The notes under the pieces are model-generated. The model ran no database searches and was not told where the DNA came from. It saw only the letters and a list, made by a program, of their open reading frames with translations. A stretch of DNA of 21,012 bases, taken from positions 1 to 21,012 of IMG/VR virus record IMGVR_UViG_3300030419_005163. The stretch is one strand, 5' to 3'. Position 1 is the stretch's first letter; each line of letters opens with the position of its first letter. Shown one piece after another: positions 7,055-14,670 of the stretch. The translations under genes were made by a program, and so were the position numbers. The stretch is from a virus.

Positions 7055-10000
7055 AATTCCGTTCGTGGGCCTCCACGCTCATAGCGTGGCAGGCTCTATA
7101 TTTGATGCAATGGGTTATCCGCAAGAGCATATGGATTTTGCATATGAGAATGGATGCGATGCCCTGGCCTTAACTGATCACGGCAACATGAACGGCTTGG
7201 CTTATCAGGTCCTGCATGCAAAGAAAATGCAAGCGGATGGCAAAGATTTCAAACCGATTTATGGGTGTGAGGCATATTTCATTCCATCCATCGAAGAGTG
7301 GCGACAAGATTATGAAGCCGTGATGGAGGACAAGAAGAAGCGTAGAGCACATGCAAAGGAGGATCAATCTGGTGCAACAATTGAAGATGAAGACGCTAGC
7401 AAAAAAGCGATTAAAAGTATTCTTAATCGTCGTCGTCATCTTATTCTTCTAGCTCAAAATCAGACTGGATTAAATAATATTTTTAAACTTATCTCTGAGA
7501 GCTATAAGACTGAAAACTATTATCGGTATCCTCGCATGGATTACGATATGCTCGCCAAATACTCTGAGGGCGTGATAGCTGCATCTGCCTGTTTGGGCGG
7601 GGTGTATGCTGGAAACTACTGGGAGAACCGGGAGAATGGACCAGAGGCCGTCTTAGGCGCAATGCGGGAAACAACTCGCAAAATGGTGGCGATTTTTGAC
7701 GATCGTTGGTACGGCGAGTTGCAGTGGAATAATATTCCAGAGCAACATGAGTTGAATCAGTATATTATCAAGATGCATGAGGAGTTTGGCATTAAGCTGA
7801 TCTCTACAGCAGACAGTCATTATCCCAATCCAGATGCCTGGAAAGATCGGGAGCTTTATAAGCGCTTAGGTTGGCTTGGGAAGAGTCGGCCAGATTACGA
7901 AAGCACTGAGCTTCCCACGGGAACCGAAGCTATTGGATACGAATTGTACCCAAAGAACGGTGATCAGATGTGGAAATCATACAAAGACTATTCGGCGGCA
8001 TGCGGAGTTAACTATGATGACAACACAGTGAAAAACTCAATCATTGAAACACATAGGATTGCACATGAACGAATATCTACTTTTTATCCTGATAATACTG
8101 TGCGTTTGCCTGATTTTGTGGTCCCTGCAAACCTGACGGCAACGCAGGCGCTAACTCGTTTAAGTATTGATGGGCTTAAATCTTTTGACTTGCATGCAGA
8201 TCAAGAATATATCGATAGACTTAAGCACGAATTGCACGTCATTGATGATCGAGGTTTTAGTAAATACTTTCTCACAATGAAGGCAATTTCAGATAGGGCA
8301 TCGGGAATGATGCTCACTGGCCCGGGCAGAGGTTCAGCTGCTGGGTCATTGGTGGCATATGTCTTGGGAATTACGCAGGTTGATCCAATCAAGTACGGCT
8401 TGCTGTTCTCTCGCTTCTTACGTTCCGACGCAACTGACTATCCTGATATCGACTACGATGTCGCTGATCCGATGCAACTAAAAGAAAAGCTGATTGAAGA
8501 GTGGGGTGAGGATACTGTCGCCCCCATCTCCAATTGGAATACTTTGCAGCTTCGATCTTTGATCAAAGACATCTCAAAGTTTTATGGAATTCCATTTACG
8601 GAAGTCAATCCAGTGACCGGCCGCATGCTGCATGAGGCCAAGGGACCTGCAAAGAAGAAGCACGGCATTAAGGCTGGTGTTTATAACCCAACCTTTGAAG
8701 AGGTGATGGAGTTTAGCACATCTCTCCAGGCTTTCTTGAGGAAGTACCCGCACGTCAAGACTCATGTTGAGGCTCTTTATGGACAGGTGCGCTCTTGTTC
8801 TCGACATGCCGGCGGGGTGGTGGTCGCAGAGAACCTAGATCAATACATGCCGTTAATTAATTCAGGCGGTGTACGACAAACTCCATGGAGCGAAGGCCAG
8901 AATGTACGACATCTTGAGCCCATGGGCTTCATTAAGTTCGATATCCTTGGTCTTTCCACTTTGCGAATGATCGAGGGGTGTATCGAGCACGTTCTTCGTC
9001 GGCACCATGGAGTTGAAAATCCGACATTTGCACATGTGAGGGACTACTACAATCAACATCTTCACCCGGATGCAATTGATCTCAATGATCAGGAGGTATA
9101 TAAAAATATATTTCACAAGGGCAAATGGGCAGGAATTTTTCAATTCACTGAAGCTGGTGCGCAAGATTTTTGCAAACTAGCAAAGCCAACGAGCCTTATC
9201 GATATTTCAGCTATCACTTCAATTTATCGACCTGGGCCATTGAGCGCCGATGTTGATAAACAATTTGTTGAAGCTAAGGAATCTCCGCAATATATTAAAT
9301 ATATGTCTGAAGAGGTGCGAGAAATCACCGAAGAAACATATGGCTTTCTAATCTTTCAGGAACAAATTGCTCTGTTGGCTCACAAGCTAGGAAAAGATCT
9401 GACCCTTGATGAAGGTAACCTGCTTCGCAAGCTACTTACTAAAAAAGGAACAGGCAAGGGCAATGAGGCGAAGACGAAGATTTATGAAAAGTTTATGCAA
9501 GGCTGCAGCGAAAAAGGCATGCAAAAAGTGGATTCCCAAAAACTATGGGACACTTTTGAGTATTTCTCTGGGTATGGTTTTAATAAATCACACGCTGTCT
9601 CATATTCAATCTTGTCGTTTCAATGCGCATGGCTAATGAATTACTATCCAGTAGAATGGATGGCAGCATTTCTTGACAAAGAGCCCGAGAGCAGAAAAGA
9701 AAAGGCAATTAATATTGCCAAGCAACACGGTTTCAACATTGAGACAGTTGACATTAATCGTTCTGGTATGGTGTGGGAAATTATAGGAAATGATAGCACG
9801 CTTGTTCAACCTTTAAGCTCTATTAAAGGACTGGGCGAAAAGGCAATTGAACAAATTATTAATTACAGACCGTTCAACACAATTGAGGAATTTTTGTTTC
9901 ACGACGACATCAGCTACTCTAAATTAAATAAAAAATGTTTGGACGTGCTGGTTAGATCTGAGGCACTAACTTCTTTGATGGATGATCGTTTTGCGAACAT

Positions 10001-10469
10001 GAAACATTTTTGGTACTGCGTGGCCGTCGATCGAGTTCGCAAGGCTGGCAAGTTTCATGAGAATATCGAACTTACAAAAGACGAGCCAGACTTTACCGAA
10101 GAGGAGAAGATTCAATACCTTGTTGATTTAACTGGTATTTTTCCAATGAACAGGGTAGTTGATGAGAAGATTTTACGCAACTTGAGCGATAAATATATTC
10201 CTCCAATCTCCGAGTATGATTCAGAATTGCAGTTGACTTGGTTTATTCCGCGTGATATAATTCCAAAGAAGACAAAGAATGGAAAAACATATTGGATTGT
10301 TGAGGTAATTGATTCTACTAGTGCGCTAACAAAGATTAAATGTTGGGGAGTGAATCCAAGCCGAGATATAATTTATGTAAATCGTCCTTATCTTGCAAAA
10401 CTAGATTTCGATCCTCAATGGGGATTCTCAACTCGTTCAATTAGGCACAATTTTAGGTTATTAGGATGA
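7035..10469 (+). CDS. dnaE: DNA polymerase III alpha subunit (DnaE type) with apparently intact PHP domain
   Basis: This is the chain-elongating replicative polymerase, 1144 residues, close to bacterial DnaE (about 1160). The PHP domain is at residues 10-290 with all expected metal ligands: H14, H16, D24, H49, E79, H135, C186, D260, H262. The C-family polymerase core has GPGRGSAAGS (429-438), catalytic PDIDYD (D471, D473) and KFDILGL (D636). YRPGP, FQEQ and GYGFNKSHAVSY follow, then helix-hairpin-helix-like and C-terminal OB-fold-like regions (LTWFIPRDI near 1075). I chose TTG at 7035, with GGAGAG upstream; in-frame TTG 6990 and ATG 6996 would overlap the previous gene more and have weaker ribosome sites. 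No separate proofreading exonuclease or sliding clamp is visible in the window. It overlaps ClpP 1 by four bases. Confidence 0.95.
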   Translation: MQQQKSKIPFVGLHAHSVAGSIFDAMGYPQEHMDFAYENGCDALALTDHGNMNGLAYQVLHAKKMQADGKDFKPIYGCEAYFIPSIEEWRQDYEAVMEDKKKRRAHAKEDQSGATIEDEDASKKAIKSILNRRRHLILLAQNQTGLNNIFKLISESYKTENYYRYPRMDYDMLAKYSEGVIAASACLGGVYAGNYWENRENGPEAVLGAMRETTRKMVAIFDDRWYGELQWNNIPEQHELNQYIIKMHEEFGIKLISTADSHYPNPDAWKDRELYKRLGWLGKSRPDYESTELPTGTEAIGYELYPKNGDQMWKSYKDYSAACGVNYDDNTVKNSIIETHRIAHERISTFYPDNTVRLPDFVVPANLTATQALTRLSIDGLKSFDLHADQEYIDRLKHELHVIDDRGFSKYFLTMKAISDRASGMMLTGPGRGSAAGSLVAYVLGITQVDPIKYGLLFSRFLRSDATDYPDIDYDVADPMQLKEKLIEEWGEDTVAPISNWNTLQLRSLIKDISKFYGIPFTEVNPVTGRMLHEAKGPAKKKHGIKAGVYNPTFEEVMEFSTSLQAFLRKYPHVKTHVEALYGQVRSCSRHAGGVVVAENLDQYMPLINSGGVRQTPWSEGQNVRHLEPMGFIKFDILGLSTLRMIEGCIEHVLRRHHGVENPTFAHVRDYYNQHLHPDAIDLNDQEVYKNIFHKGKWAGIFQFTEAGAQDFCKLAKPTSLIDISAITSIYRPGPLSADVDKQFVEAKESPQYIKYMSEEVREITEETYGFLIFQEQIALLAHKLGKDLTLDEGNLLRKLLTKKGTGKGNEAKTKIYEKFMQGCSEKGMQKVDSQKLWDTFEYFSGYGFNKSHAVSYSILSFQCAWLMNYYPVEWMAAFLDKEPESRKEKAINIAKQHGFNIETVDINRSGMVWEIIGNDSTLVQPLSSIKGLGEKAIEQIINYRPFNTIEEFLFHDDISYSKLNKKCLDVLVRSEALTSLMDDRFANMKHFWYCVAVDRVRKAGKFHENIELTKDEPDFTEEEKIQYLVDLTGIFPMNRVVDEKILRNLSDKYIPPISEYDSELQLTWFIPRDIIPKKTKNGKTYWIVEVIDSTSALTKIKCWGVNPSRDIIYVNRPYLAKLDFDPQWGFSTRSIRHNFRLLG

Positions 10470-11068
10470 AAATTACATATAAAAAAGATCCATTACTTCA
10501 TAAAGTTGAATTGCATCGCACGCCTGTTATTATTCGTGTAAATAAATTTGATGAAAAGTCTGCTCAAGAGTTTTCTGAAAAAATGAGCGATGCACACAAC
10601 ACCGGCCAGCCAGTAATTCCAATTGTTATTGATTCATATGGTGGTCAAGTGTATTCGCTAATGGCAATGATTTCAGAGATTGAGCATTCGGAAGTTCCTG
10701 TTGCAACAATTGTTGAAGGTAAGGCGATGTCCTGTGGTGCGATCCTTTTTTCCTTTGGGCAGAGTGGTATGCGATTCATGGATCCAAATGCTACCGTGAT
10801 GATTCACGATGTATCGTCTATGGAGAGGGGCAAGGTTGAGGAAATCAAGGCGTCAGCAGAAGAAACTGAAAGACTTAATAAAAAAGTATATACCATGATG
10901 GCTCGCAATTGCGGAAAGAGAGATGATTATTTTTTAAAGATTGTGCATAAAAAAGGACATGCAGATTGGTTTTTAGATGCCGATGAGTGTCTAAAGCACA
11001 AGTTGGCGAATCATGTTCGCGTGCCAAAGTTTAATCTTGAGGTCGCAGTTGATTTTAGTTTTGAATAA
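10466..11068 (+). CDS. clpP: ClpP-like serine protease 1 (Ser-His-Asp triad)
   Basis: This 200-residue ClpP/crotonase-fold peptidase would assemble into rings and degrade unfolded or delivered substrates. The oxyanion strand has IDSYGGQ (56-61). The nucleophile is Ser89 in GKAMSCGA, the His is His114 in VMIHDVS, and Asp167 in HADWFLDADE sits at the E. coli Asp171 position, so the triad is complete. ATG overlaps the polymerase stop (ATGA). No ClpX, ClpA or other AAA+ unfoldase is visible here, so a host unfoldase or unassisted peptidase action is likely. Head-maturation protease is an alternative role, as ClpP-fold proteases do this in some phages, but no capsid gene is next to it. Confidence 0.9.
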   Translation: MKITYKKDPLLHKVELHRTPVIIRVNKFDEKSAQEFSEKMSDAHNTGQPVIPIVIDSYGGQVYSLMAMISEIEHSEVPVATIVEGKAMSCGAILFSFGQSGMRFMDPNATVMIHDVSSMERGKVEEIKASAEETERLNKKVYTMMARNCGKRDDYFLKIVHKKGHADWFLDADECLKHKLANHVRVPKFNLEVAVDFSFE

Positions 11069-11071
11069 TTG

Positions 11072-11100
11072 TTGACAAAGTAATTTTTAGAGGTTATAAT
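11072..11100 (+). promoter_or_regulatory. Consensus promoter whose -10 touches the next start codon
   Basis: TTGACA at 11072-11077, a 17-base spacer, TATAAT at 11095-11100, both perfect. The last two bases of the -10 form the first two bases of the ATG at 11099. A transcript from this promoter would start near 11107, after that ATG, so it would serve downstream genes (and perhaps an in-frame ATG at 11114), while the ATG at 11099 needs read-through RNA. Confidence 0.7.
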
Positions 11101-11305
11101 GTATAAAGATCAAATGGTCTACAAGGTTGGCGACTTAGTTAAAGTGGGTTACCCGCAAGATCGGCTACGAACCATCGGTTTAGTGGTTTCGATTAACGAG
11201 AATTCTACAATCTATGGAGTCAAATTTGGAAAATACGTGCAGAACTTTCACTACTCATTTATACAACCACTATCTAGAAAAAATTGCCAAGGAGATATAA
11301 AATGA
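11099..11305 (+). CDS. Small SH3-like beta-barrel protein
   Basis: This 68-residue product is mostly predicted beta-strand: YKVGDLVKVGYP, RTIGLVVSINEN, STIYGVKFGKYVQNF, followed by FIQPLS. This is the look of a small SH3/KOW-type barrel, which often binds nucleic acid or protein, but no specific family can be named. AGAGG five bases before ATG 11099 is a good ribosome binding site; ATG at 11114 is an alternative on transcripts from the overlapping promoter. The stop lies just past the start of the next gene. Confidence 0.65.
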   Translation: MYKDQMVYKVGDLVKVGYPQDRLRTIGLVVSINENSTIYGVKFGKYVQNFHYSFIQPLSRKNCQGDIK

Positions 11306-11565
11306 ACGAACAAAATGAAAAGGAACTTATGATTGTTGAATACATTAAGTCCCTAAAAACTCTAGAGGATGCGATGGAGCCCTATAAGGATCAGCGCAGA
11401 GATCTCAAGAAGTCATATCAAGAAAATGGATGGCTGACCCGCGATGAAATTAGTCTCGCTGTTAAGGCATATCGACTCATGAAGAGTGGAGATGACCTTG
11501 ACGATCTCTATGATATGTATAGCCTGCTACGAAAAGCAAAAGGTCCAACAGCGAATGCTTCTTGA
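11302..11565 (+). CDS. Small helical protein, possibly GapR-like in layout
   Basis: This is an 87-residue all-helical protein. I chose ATG at 11302, behind a strong AAGGAG; the upstream in-frame TTG at 11284 has none. Two long helices (ELMIVEYIKSLKTLEDAMEP and YKDQRRDLKKSYQ) lead to ENGWLTRDEISLAVKAYRLM and a final helix LDDLYDMYSLLRKA. The order 'basic coiled coil, xxGx, AVKAYRLxK, acidic turn, LYxMY' is reminiscent of GapR/DUF2312, an AT-rich-DNA-binding protein family. That is a weak impression from pattern only. It overlaps the dUTPase gene by 11 bases. Confidence 0.65.
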   Translation: MNEQNEKELMIVEYIKSLKTLEDAMEPYKDQRRDLKKSYQENGWLTRDEISLAVKAYRLMKSGDDLDDLYDMYSLLRKAKGPTANAS

Positions 11566-12019
11566 ATATTGTAGAGTAAGACCTGACGTGAAGCCCCCAA
11601 CAAGGGGGCACCCGTCTGATGCGGGACTCGATGTATATTATTGCCCAGATAACCCAAGCGAGGTTGGTGTTAATTTAAAGCCCGGTGATAGTAAGATTCT
11701 ACCAACGGGCCTTCGCTTTGGTGTGCCGCACGGCTATATGCTGGAGGTGAAAAACCGATCAAGCATGGCCTCAAAACGAAGTTTAATTGTCGGAGCGTGC
11801 GTAGTTGATTCTGGATATGATGGGGAGGTGTTTATAAATCTTCACAATATTGGATCCGAGGATCAATTTGTTGCGGCCGGCACTAAAATTGCACAGGTAG
11901 TAATGATTCCAGTTGTTTCGTTTAGAGCAATTGAGTCTTCAGCTAGCGATCTTTACGATTGGTATCCGATTACCATTAGCGATCGCGGCAAGGGAGCCTT
12001 GGGGAGCACCGGGGAATGA
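11555..12019 (+). CDS. dut: dUTPase (deoxyuridine triphosphatase)
   Basis: This enzyme hydrolyses dUTP to dUMP and pyrophosphate, keeping uracil out of DNA and feeding dTMP synthesis. The 154-residue trimeric-type protein has the five family motifs in order: SDAGLDV (21-27), NRSS (67-70), VVDSGYDG (83-90, with the Asp85/Tyr88 pocket), GTKIAQVV (109-116) and RGKGALGSTG (144-153). In motif 5 the usual Phe that stacks on uracil is Leu149, a mild deviation that could lower affinity. I chose ATG at 11555, just before the first strand; an earlier in-frame ATG at 11486 would overlap the previous gene heavily. It overlaps the next gene by four bases. Confidence 0.92.
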   Translation: MLLEYCRVRPDVKPPTRGHPSDAGLDVYYCPDNPSEVGVNLKPGDSKILPTGLRFGVPHGYMLEVKNRSSMASKRSLIVGACVVDSGYDGEVFINLHNIGSEDQFVAAGTKIAQVVMIPVVSFRAIESSASDLYDWYPITISDRGKGALGSTGE

Positions 12020-12573
12020 ACCGACAGCAGGAAAGTGAAAATTTTAAAAAATTGCAATTTAGTGCTGATTTAGCCAAGTTAGTAAAACACACTAGGCAGG
12101 TAGGCTTTTTTAATATGGGCGAAGATGCCTCGTTTCCTCATATCGAGTTTGCAATTCCAGACACGCAGATAAAAGATCGTTACTGGTGCAAAGACGATAG
12201 CAATTGTGGTGAAAATCTTTATGAGTATACACTCAGAAACACCAGAACAACAAAAATAATATATGATTATGACGCGACTTATTTTAAGGATATTTATAAT
12301 TTATTATCTGCAAAATATAAACTTGGCAGGATGAGGCTTCTTGGCCTACAGCCAAATCGCTCGCTGTCATGGCACAGGGAACCTGATGAAAGAATCGTCA
12401 TCCCGGTGATCACTAATCCTGGCGCGCATATGGTCATAGGGGGTGAAAATAAGCACCTCCCTGCTGATGGTTCAGCTTGGTATTGCGACACGACAAAATT
12501 CCACACAGCTTTTAATGGAGGCTTTGACCTTCGGGTACATTTAATTATTACTTATAATGGTGAATTAGGATGA
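12016..12573 (+). CDS. Putative 2OG-Fe(II) oxygenase, aspartyl hydroxylase-like
   Basis: The C-terminal 80 residues have the signature of the Asp/Asn beta-hydroxylase-like cupin fold. SWHREPDERIVIPVITN gives His120 and Glu122 (or Asp124) as the first iron ligands. GSAWYCDTTKFHTAFNGG gives His163 as the distal ligand. DLRVHLII gives Arg173 and His175, where the 2-oxoglutarate-binding Arg is expected. The N-terminal 100 residues are less clear and include YWCKDDSNC. Such enzymes hydroxylate amino acid side chains or modify nucleobases and small molecules; phages carry many uncharacterised ones. It lies in a tight operon of ATGA overlaps between dUTPase and a zinc ribbon. The HxE form of the first ligand pair needs structural modelling. 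Confidence 0.7.
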   Translation: MNRQQESENFKKLQFSADLAKLVKHTRQVGFFNMGEDASFPHIEFAIPDTQIKDRYWCKDDSNCGENLYEYTLRNTRTTKIIYDYDATYFKDIYNLLSAKYKLGRMRLLGLQPNRSLSWHREPDERIVIPVITNPGAHMVIGGENKHLPADGSAWYCDTTKFHTAFNGGFDLRVHLIITYNGELG

Positions 12574-12827
12574 ACAGACGACAACGCCGAGCCGCAGCAA
12601 AAGCAGCAAAGAAGGGTGGAAATGAAGAACTTTCCGAGAAAATTTTTTTATTCAACCAGATGCCAGACGAGTGCATGGCGTGCTTAAAGCCGTTTGACAA
12701 GCAAGACAAACAGATGGTGATGGAGTGGAGCGTGGTCGTGAGAGAGGAAGAGAAGGTCGTGAGACTCTATTGCCCAGATTGTTGGGACAAGGCTACAAAA
12801 TTAATAAAAGAATTGGAGGATAAATGA
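12570..12827 (+). CDS. Small basic zinc-ribbon protein
   Basis: This 85-residue protein starts MNRRQRRAAAKAAKKGG, a highly basic leader suited to RNA or DNA contact and common as an N-terminus in phage proteins. It continues into a four-cysteine zinc ribbon: Cys35/Cys38 (ECMAC) and Cys68/Cys71 (YCPDC). Between the knuckles is a beta-hairpin (MVMEWSVVV...KVVRLY). The fold suggests nucleic-acid or protein binding, with no catalytic residues. Both ends overlap neighbours by four bases, so it is expressed with the oxygenase-like gene and the next small gene. Similar proteins recur in marine T4-like phages to my knowledge, without known function. Confidence 0.75.
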   Translation: MNRRQRRAAAKAAKKGGNEELSEKIFLFNQMPDECMACLKPFDKQDKQMVMEWSVVVREEEKVVRLYCPDCWDKATKLIKELEDK

Positions 12828-13024
12828 TTTATACAGCAATTTTTCAATATGATGATGGCCGCCTGCGTTCAGAGATACACAACGCGCCACCAGATCGAGA
12901 TCTTGCATGGAAGCAGATCTATGAGGGTCGGAATCAGACAGACGCTTGTTTGATTGTACTGATTACCGGCAATCACTATATTTTTACATACCAGGATTTA
13001 CAAAGGATAGAAGATGAATATTAA
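12824..13024 (+). CDS. Small hypothetical protein (66 aa)
   Basis: I do not recognise this protein. It is a compact alpha/beta protein: strand MIYTAIFQYDDGRL, helix DRDLAWKQIYEG, strand CLIVLITGNHYIF, helix TYQDLQRIEDEY. The ATG overlaps the previous stop (ATGA), with AATTGGAGG upstream as ribosome binding site. It overlaps the IMPDH/GMPR gene by 11 bases. No motif suggests an activity. Confidence 0.65.
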   Translation: MIYTAIFQYDDGRLRSEIHNAPPDRDLAWKQIYEGRNQTDACLIVLITGNHYIFTYQDLQRIEDEY

Positions 13025-14042
13025 ACATACAATTTGTTACGATGATGTGCTGTTAGTGCCCCAATATTCAAGCATCCAGTCGCGAAAAGAGATTGATATT
13101 AGCAACTCTTTGTCGGACATCGAGTTTTCAATGCCGATTATTTCTGCCCCAATGGATACAGTTACAGGAGCAGCGATGACGAAAATTTTGGACAACAAGG
13201 GTGGCCTTGGAATTGTTCATCGCTACAACACAATAGAGCAACAAGTTAAGATGATCAAGCGTGCCCATCGAATGCATGGTGCAAAAAATGTTGCGGCTGC
13301 AATTGGTGTCACTGGAGACTATATTGATAGGGCCATTGCGCTGCATGAAGCCGGTGTTAAAATTCTATGTATCGACGTGGCACACGGTCACCACACAATG
13401 ATGCGACACTCTTTGGAAGTCTTGCGCAACACGATCGGCACAACAGCACACATCATGGCTGGGAATGTTGCAACACTCGAAGGCTTTAACGACCTGTCGG
13501 ACTGGGGCGCTGACTCAATCAGGGTTGGAATTGGTGGCGGTTCAATCTGCTCCACCAGAACACAAACTGGCCATGGCGTACCAACGCTACAATCAGTGAT
13601 TGATTGTTCCAGATCTGATCGCGATGCAAAAATTATCGCAGATGGCGGAATTAGGACTTCTGGAGATATCGTCAAAGCGCTTGCAGCAGGCGCAGACTTT
13701 GTAATAGTTGGATCATTGTTGGCCGGGACCACACAAGCTCCTGGTGAAGTCTTTTACCAAGATGGCGAAAGATACAAAACCTATCGAGGCATGGCATCAG
13801 CAGAGGCCCAGAAAGATTGGCGCGGATCGACCTCTTCATTAGAGGGTATATCAACGAGCGTCCCTTACAAAGGAGATGCAGCCGATGTGCTGGAGAATTT
13901 AGAGCGTGGTATTAGAAGCGGCCTATCGTATACTGGCGCTAGCGATTTGAAAGAGTTACGCGCCAAAGCGAAGTTTATTTTGCAGTCAACCGCCGGCATT
14001 CAAGAAAGTGCCACGCACATCCAGTGGAGATATGATCGGTGA
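13014..14042 (+). CDS. IMP dehydrogenase/GMP reductase family enzyme, no CBS domains
   Basis: This is a TIM-barrel purine enzyme of 342 residues. Family features are CYDDVLLVPQYSS at the start, SAPMDTVT (44-51), the catalytic Cys loop GGGSICSTRTQTG with Cys179 and Thr181, IADGGIRTSGDIVKALAAGA as the phosphate-binding region, and YRGMASAEA plus EGISTSVPYKG near the flap. It could make XMP from IMP (towards GTP) or IMP from GMP. The length matches GMP reductase (about 347) or a CBS-less IMPDH; normal IMPDH has an inserted CBS pair and about 490 residues. SAPMDTVT and SICSTR favour the IMPDH side, but the flap Arg-Tyr pair of IMPDH is not clear. I therefore leave the direction open. RBS: AAAGGAT at 13001-13007. 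Confidence 0.88.
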   Translation: MNIKHTICYDDVLLVPQYSSIQSRKEIDISNSLSDIEFSMPIISAPMDTVTGAAMTKILDNKGGLGIVHRYNTIEQQVKMIKRAHRMHGAKNVAAAIGVTGDYIDRAIALHEAGVKILCIDVAHGHHTMMRHSLEVLRNTIGTTAHIMAGNVATLEGFNDLSDWGADSIRVGIGGGSICSTRTQTGHGVPTLQSVIDCSRSDRDAKIIADGGIRTSGDIVKALAAGADFVIVGSLLAGTTQAPGEVFYQDGERYKTYRGMASAEAQKDWRGSTSSLEGISTSVPYKGDAADVLENLERGIRSGLSYTGASDLKELRAKAKFILQSTAGIQESATHIQWRYDR

Positions 14043-14365
14043 GTTATGGCAATTCGCGAAAAAAGATAATGTTTTATGACACAGATAAGCGTCATGCTGA
14101 TTTAAAAATAAGATTACAGCACGATGATCTGTCTCAATCAGAGTTTTTTCGCGCCATTGTTACTGGTTATTTAAACAAATGCGATTTAATAATTGAGTTT
14201 ATTAATGAGTATAAGTCAAAAAATAGAAAACAAAGCATTAAAAATATTAGCACATCTGAAAGGCTAATAATTAAAGGCAAAAACATGGAGAGTAAATTGA
14301 ATTTGAATAATGACGAGAGGGAAGACATTTTTGACATAATTGCAAAGGAACACCCTGACTTATGA
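14039..14365 (+). CDS. Ribbon-helix-helix-like small protein
   Basis: This 108-residue basic protein is started by GTG at 14039, overlapping the previous stop (GTGA), with GGAG about ten bases upstream. Residues 22-50 (DLKIRLQHDDLSQSEFFRAI and on) follow the Arc/MetJ pattern: a short strand of alternating residues, then two helices, so a dimeric DNA-binding domain is plausible. The rest is a lysine-rich helix and an acidic C-terminus (EREDIFDIIAKEHPDL). Proteins of this kind occur in T4-like marine phages as far as I recall, without assigned function. It is coupled by ATGA to a second putative regulator, so the pair may act together in transcription switching. Confidence 0.7.
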   Translation: MSYGNSRKKIMFYDTDKRHADLKIRLQHDDLSQSEFFRAIVTGYLNKCDLIIEFINEYKSKNRKQSIKNISTSERLIIKGKNMESKLNLNNDEREDIFDIIAKEHPDL

Positions 14366-14607
14366 AAAATAAAAGATGTTGGGAAAGAAACAATAATTGC
14401 AAAAATAAAAAATGTCGCTACTGGATAGATTTTCCAGAAGATAATTGCTGTAGCCTCATCGCAATTAAAAAAAATGGGTCAATGAATTTAAGACAAATAG
14501 CAGAACGAGAAAACATAAGCTATGCAAGAGTGAAGCAAATTCAAGATGCCGCACTAATTAAATTAAAGAAGCGCGGCCTTAACCTTGTTGATTTTTTATA
14601 CAAGTAA
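14362..14607 (+). CDS. Cys-rich protein with sigma-70 region 4-like helix-turn-helix
   Basis: This is an 81-residue protein of two parts. Residues 1-35 hold five cysteines (6, 13, 18, 29, 30), probably a zinc-binding knuckle. Residues 40-75 (SMNLRQIAERENISYARVKQ and on) match the sigma-70 region 4 motif, equivalent to 'TLEEIGxxxxVTRERIRQIExxALxKLR'. That region normally reads the -35 element and contacts the RNA polymerase beta flap. There is no region 2, so it is not a complete sigma factor. It could redirect host RNA polymerase, as phage co-activators do, or simply bind DNA. It is coupled to the ribbon-helix-helix-like gene and precedes the acidic virion-type gene, a likely switch point. 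Confidence 0.75.
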   Translation: MKNKRCWERNNNCKNKKCRYWIDFPEDNCCSLIAIKKNGSMNLRQIAERENISYARVKQIQDAALIKLKKRGLNLVDFLYK

Positions 14608-14670
14608 ATAAGGTTATTTAGCAATTTCACAACTATTTAATAACAGTTATTCTTTTAGGAGATTTTACAC

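Noticed and set aside
14608-14670. Weak inverted repeat (AACTATTTAATAACAGTT) before the acidic gene
   Set aside because: The arms match too poorly for a terminator or operator claim.
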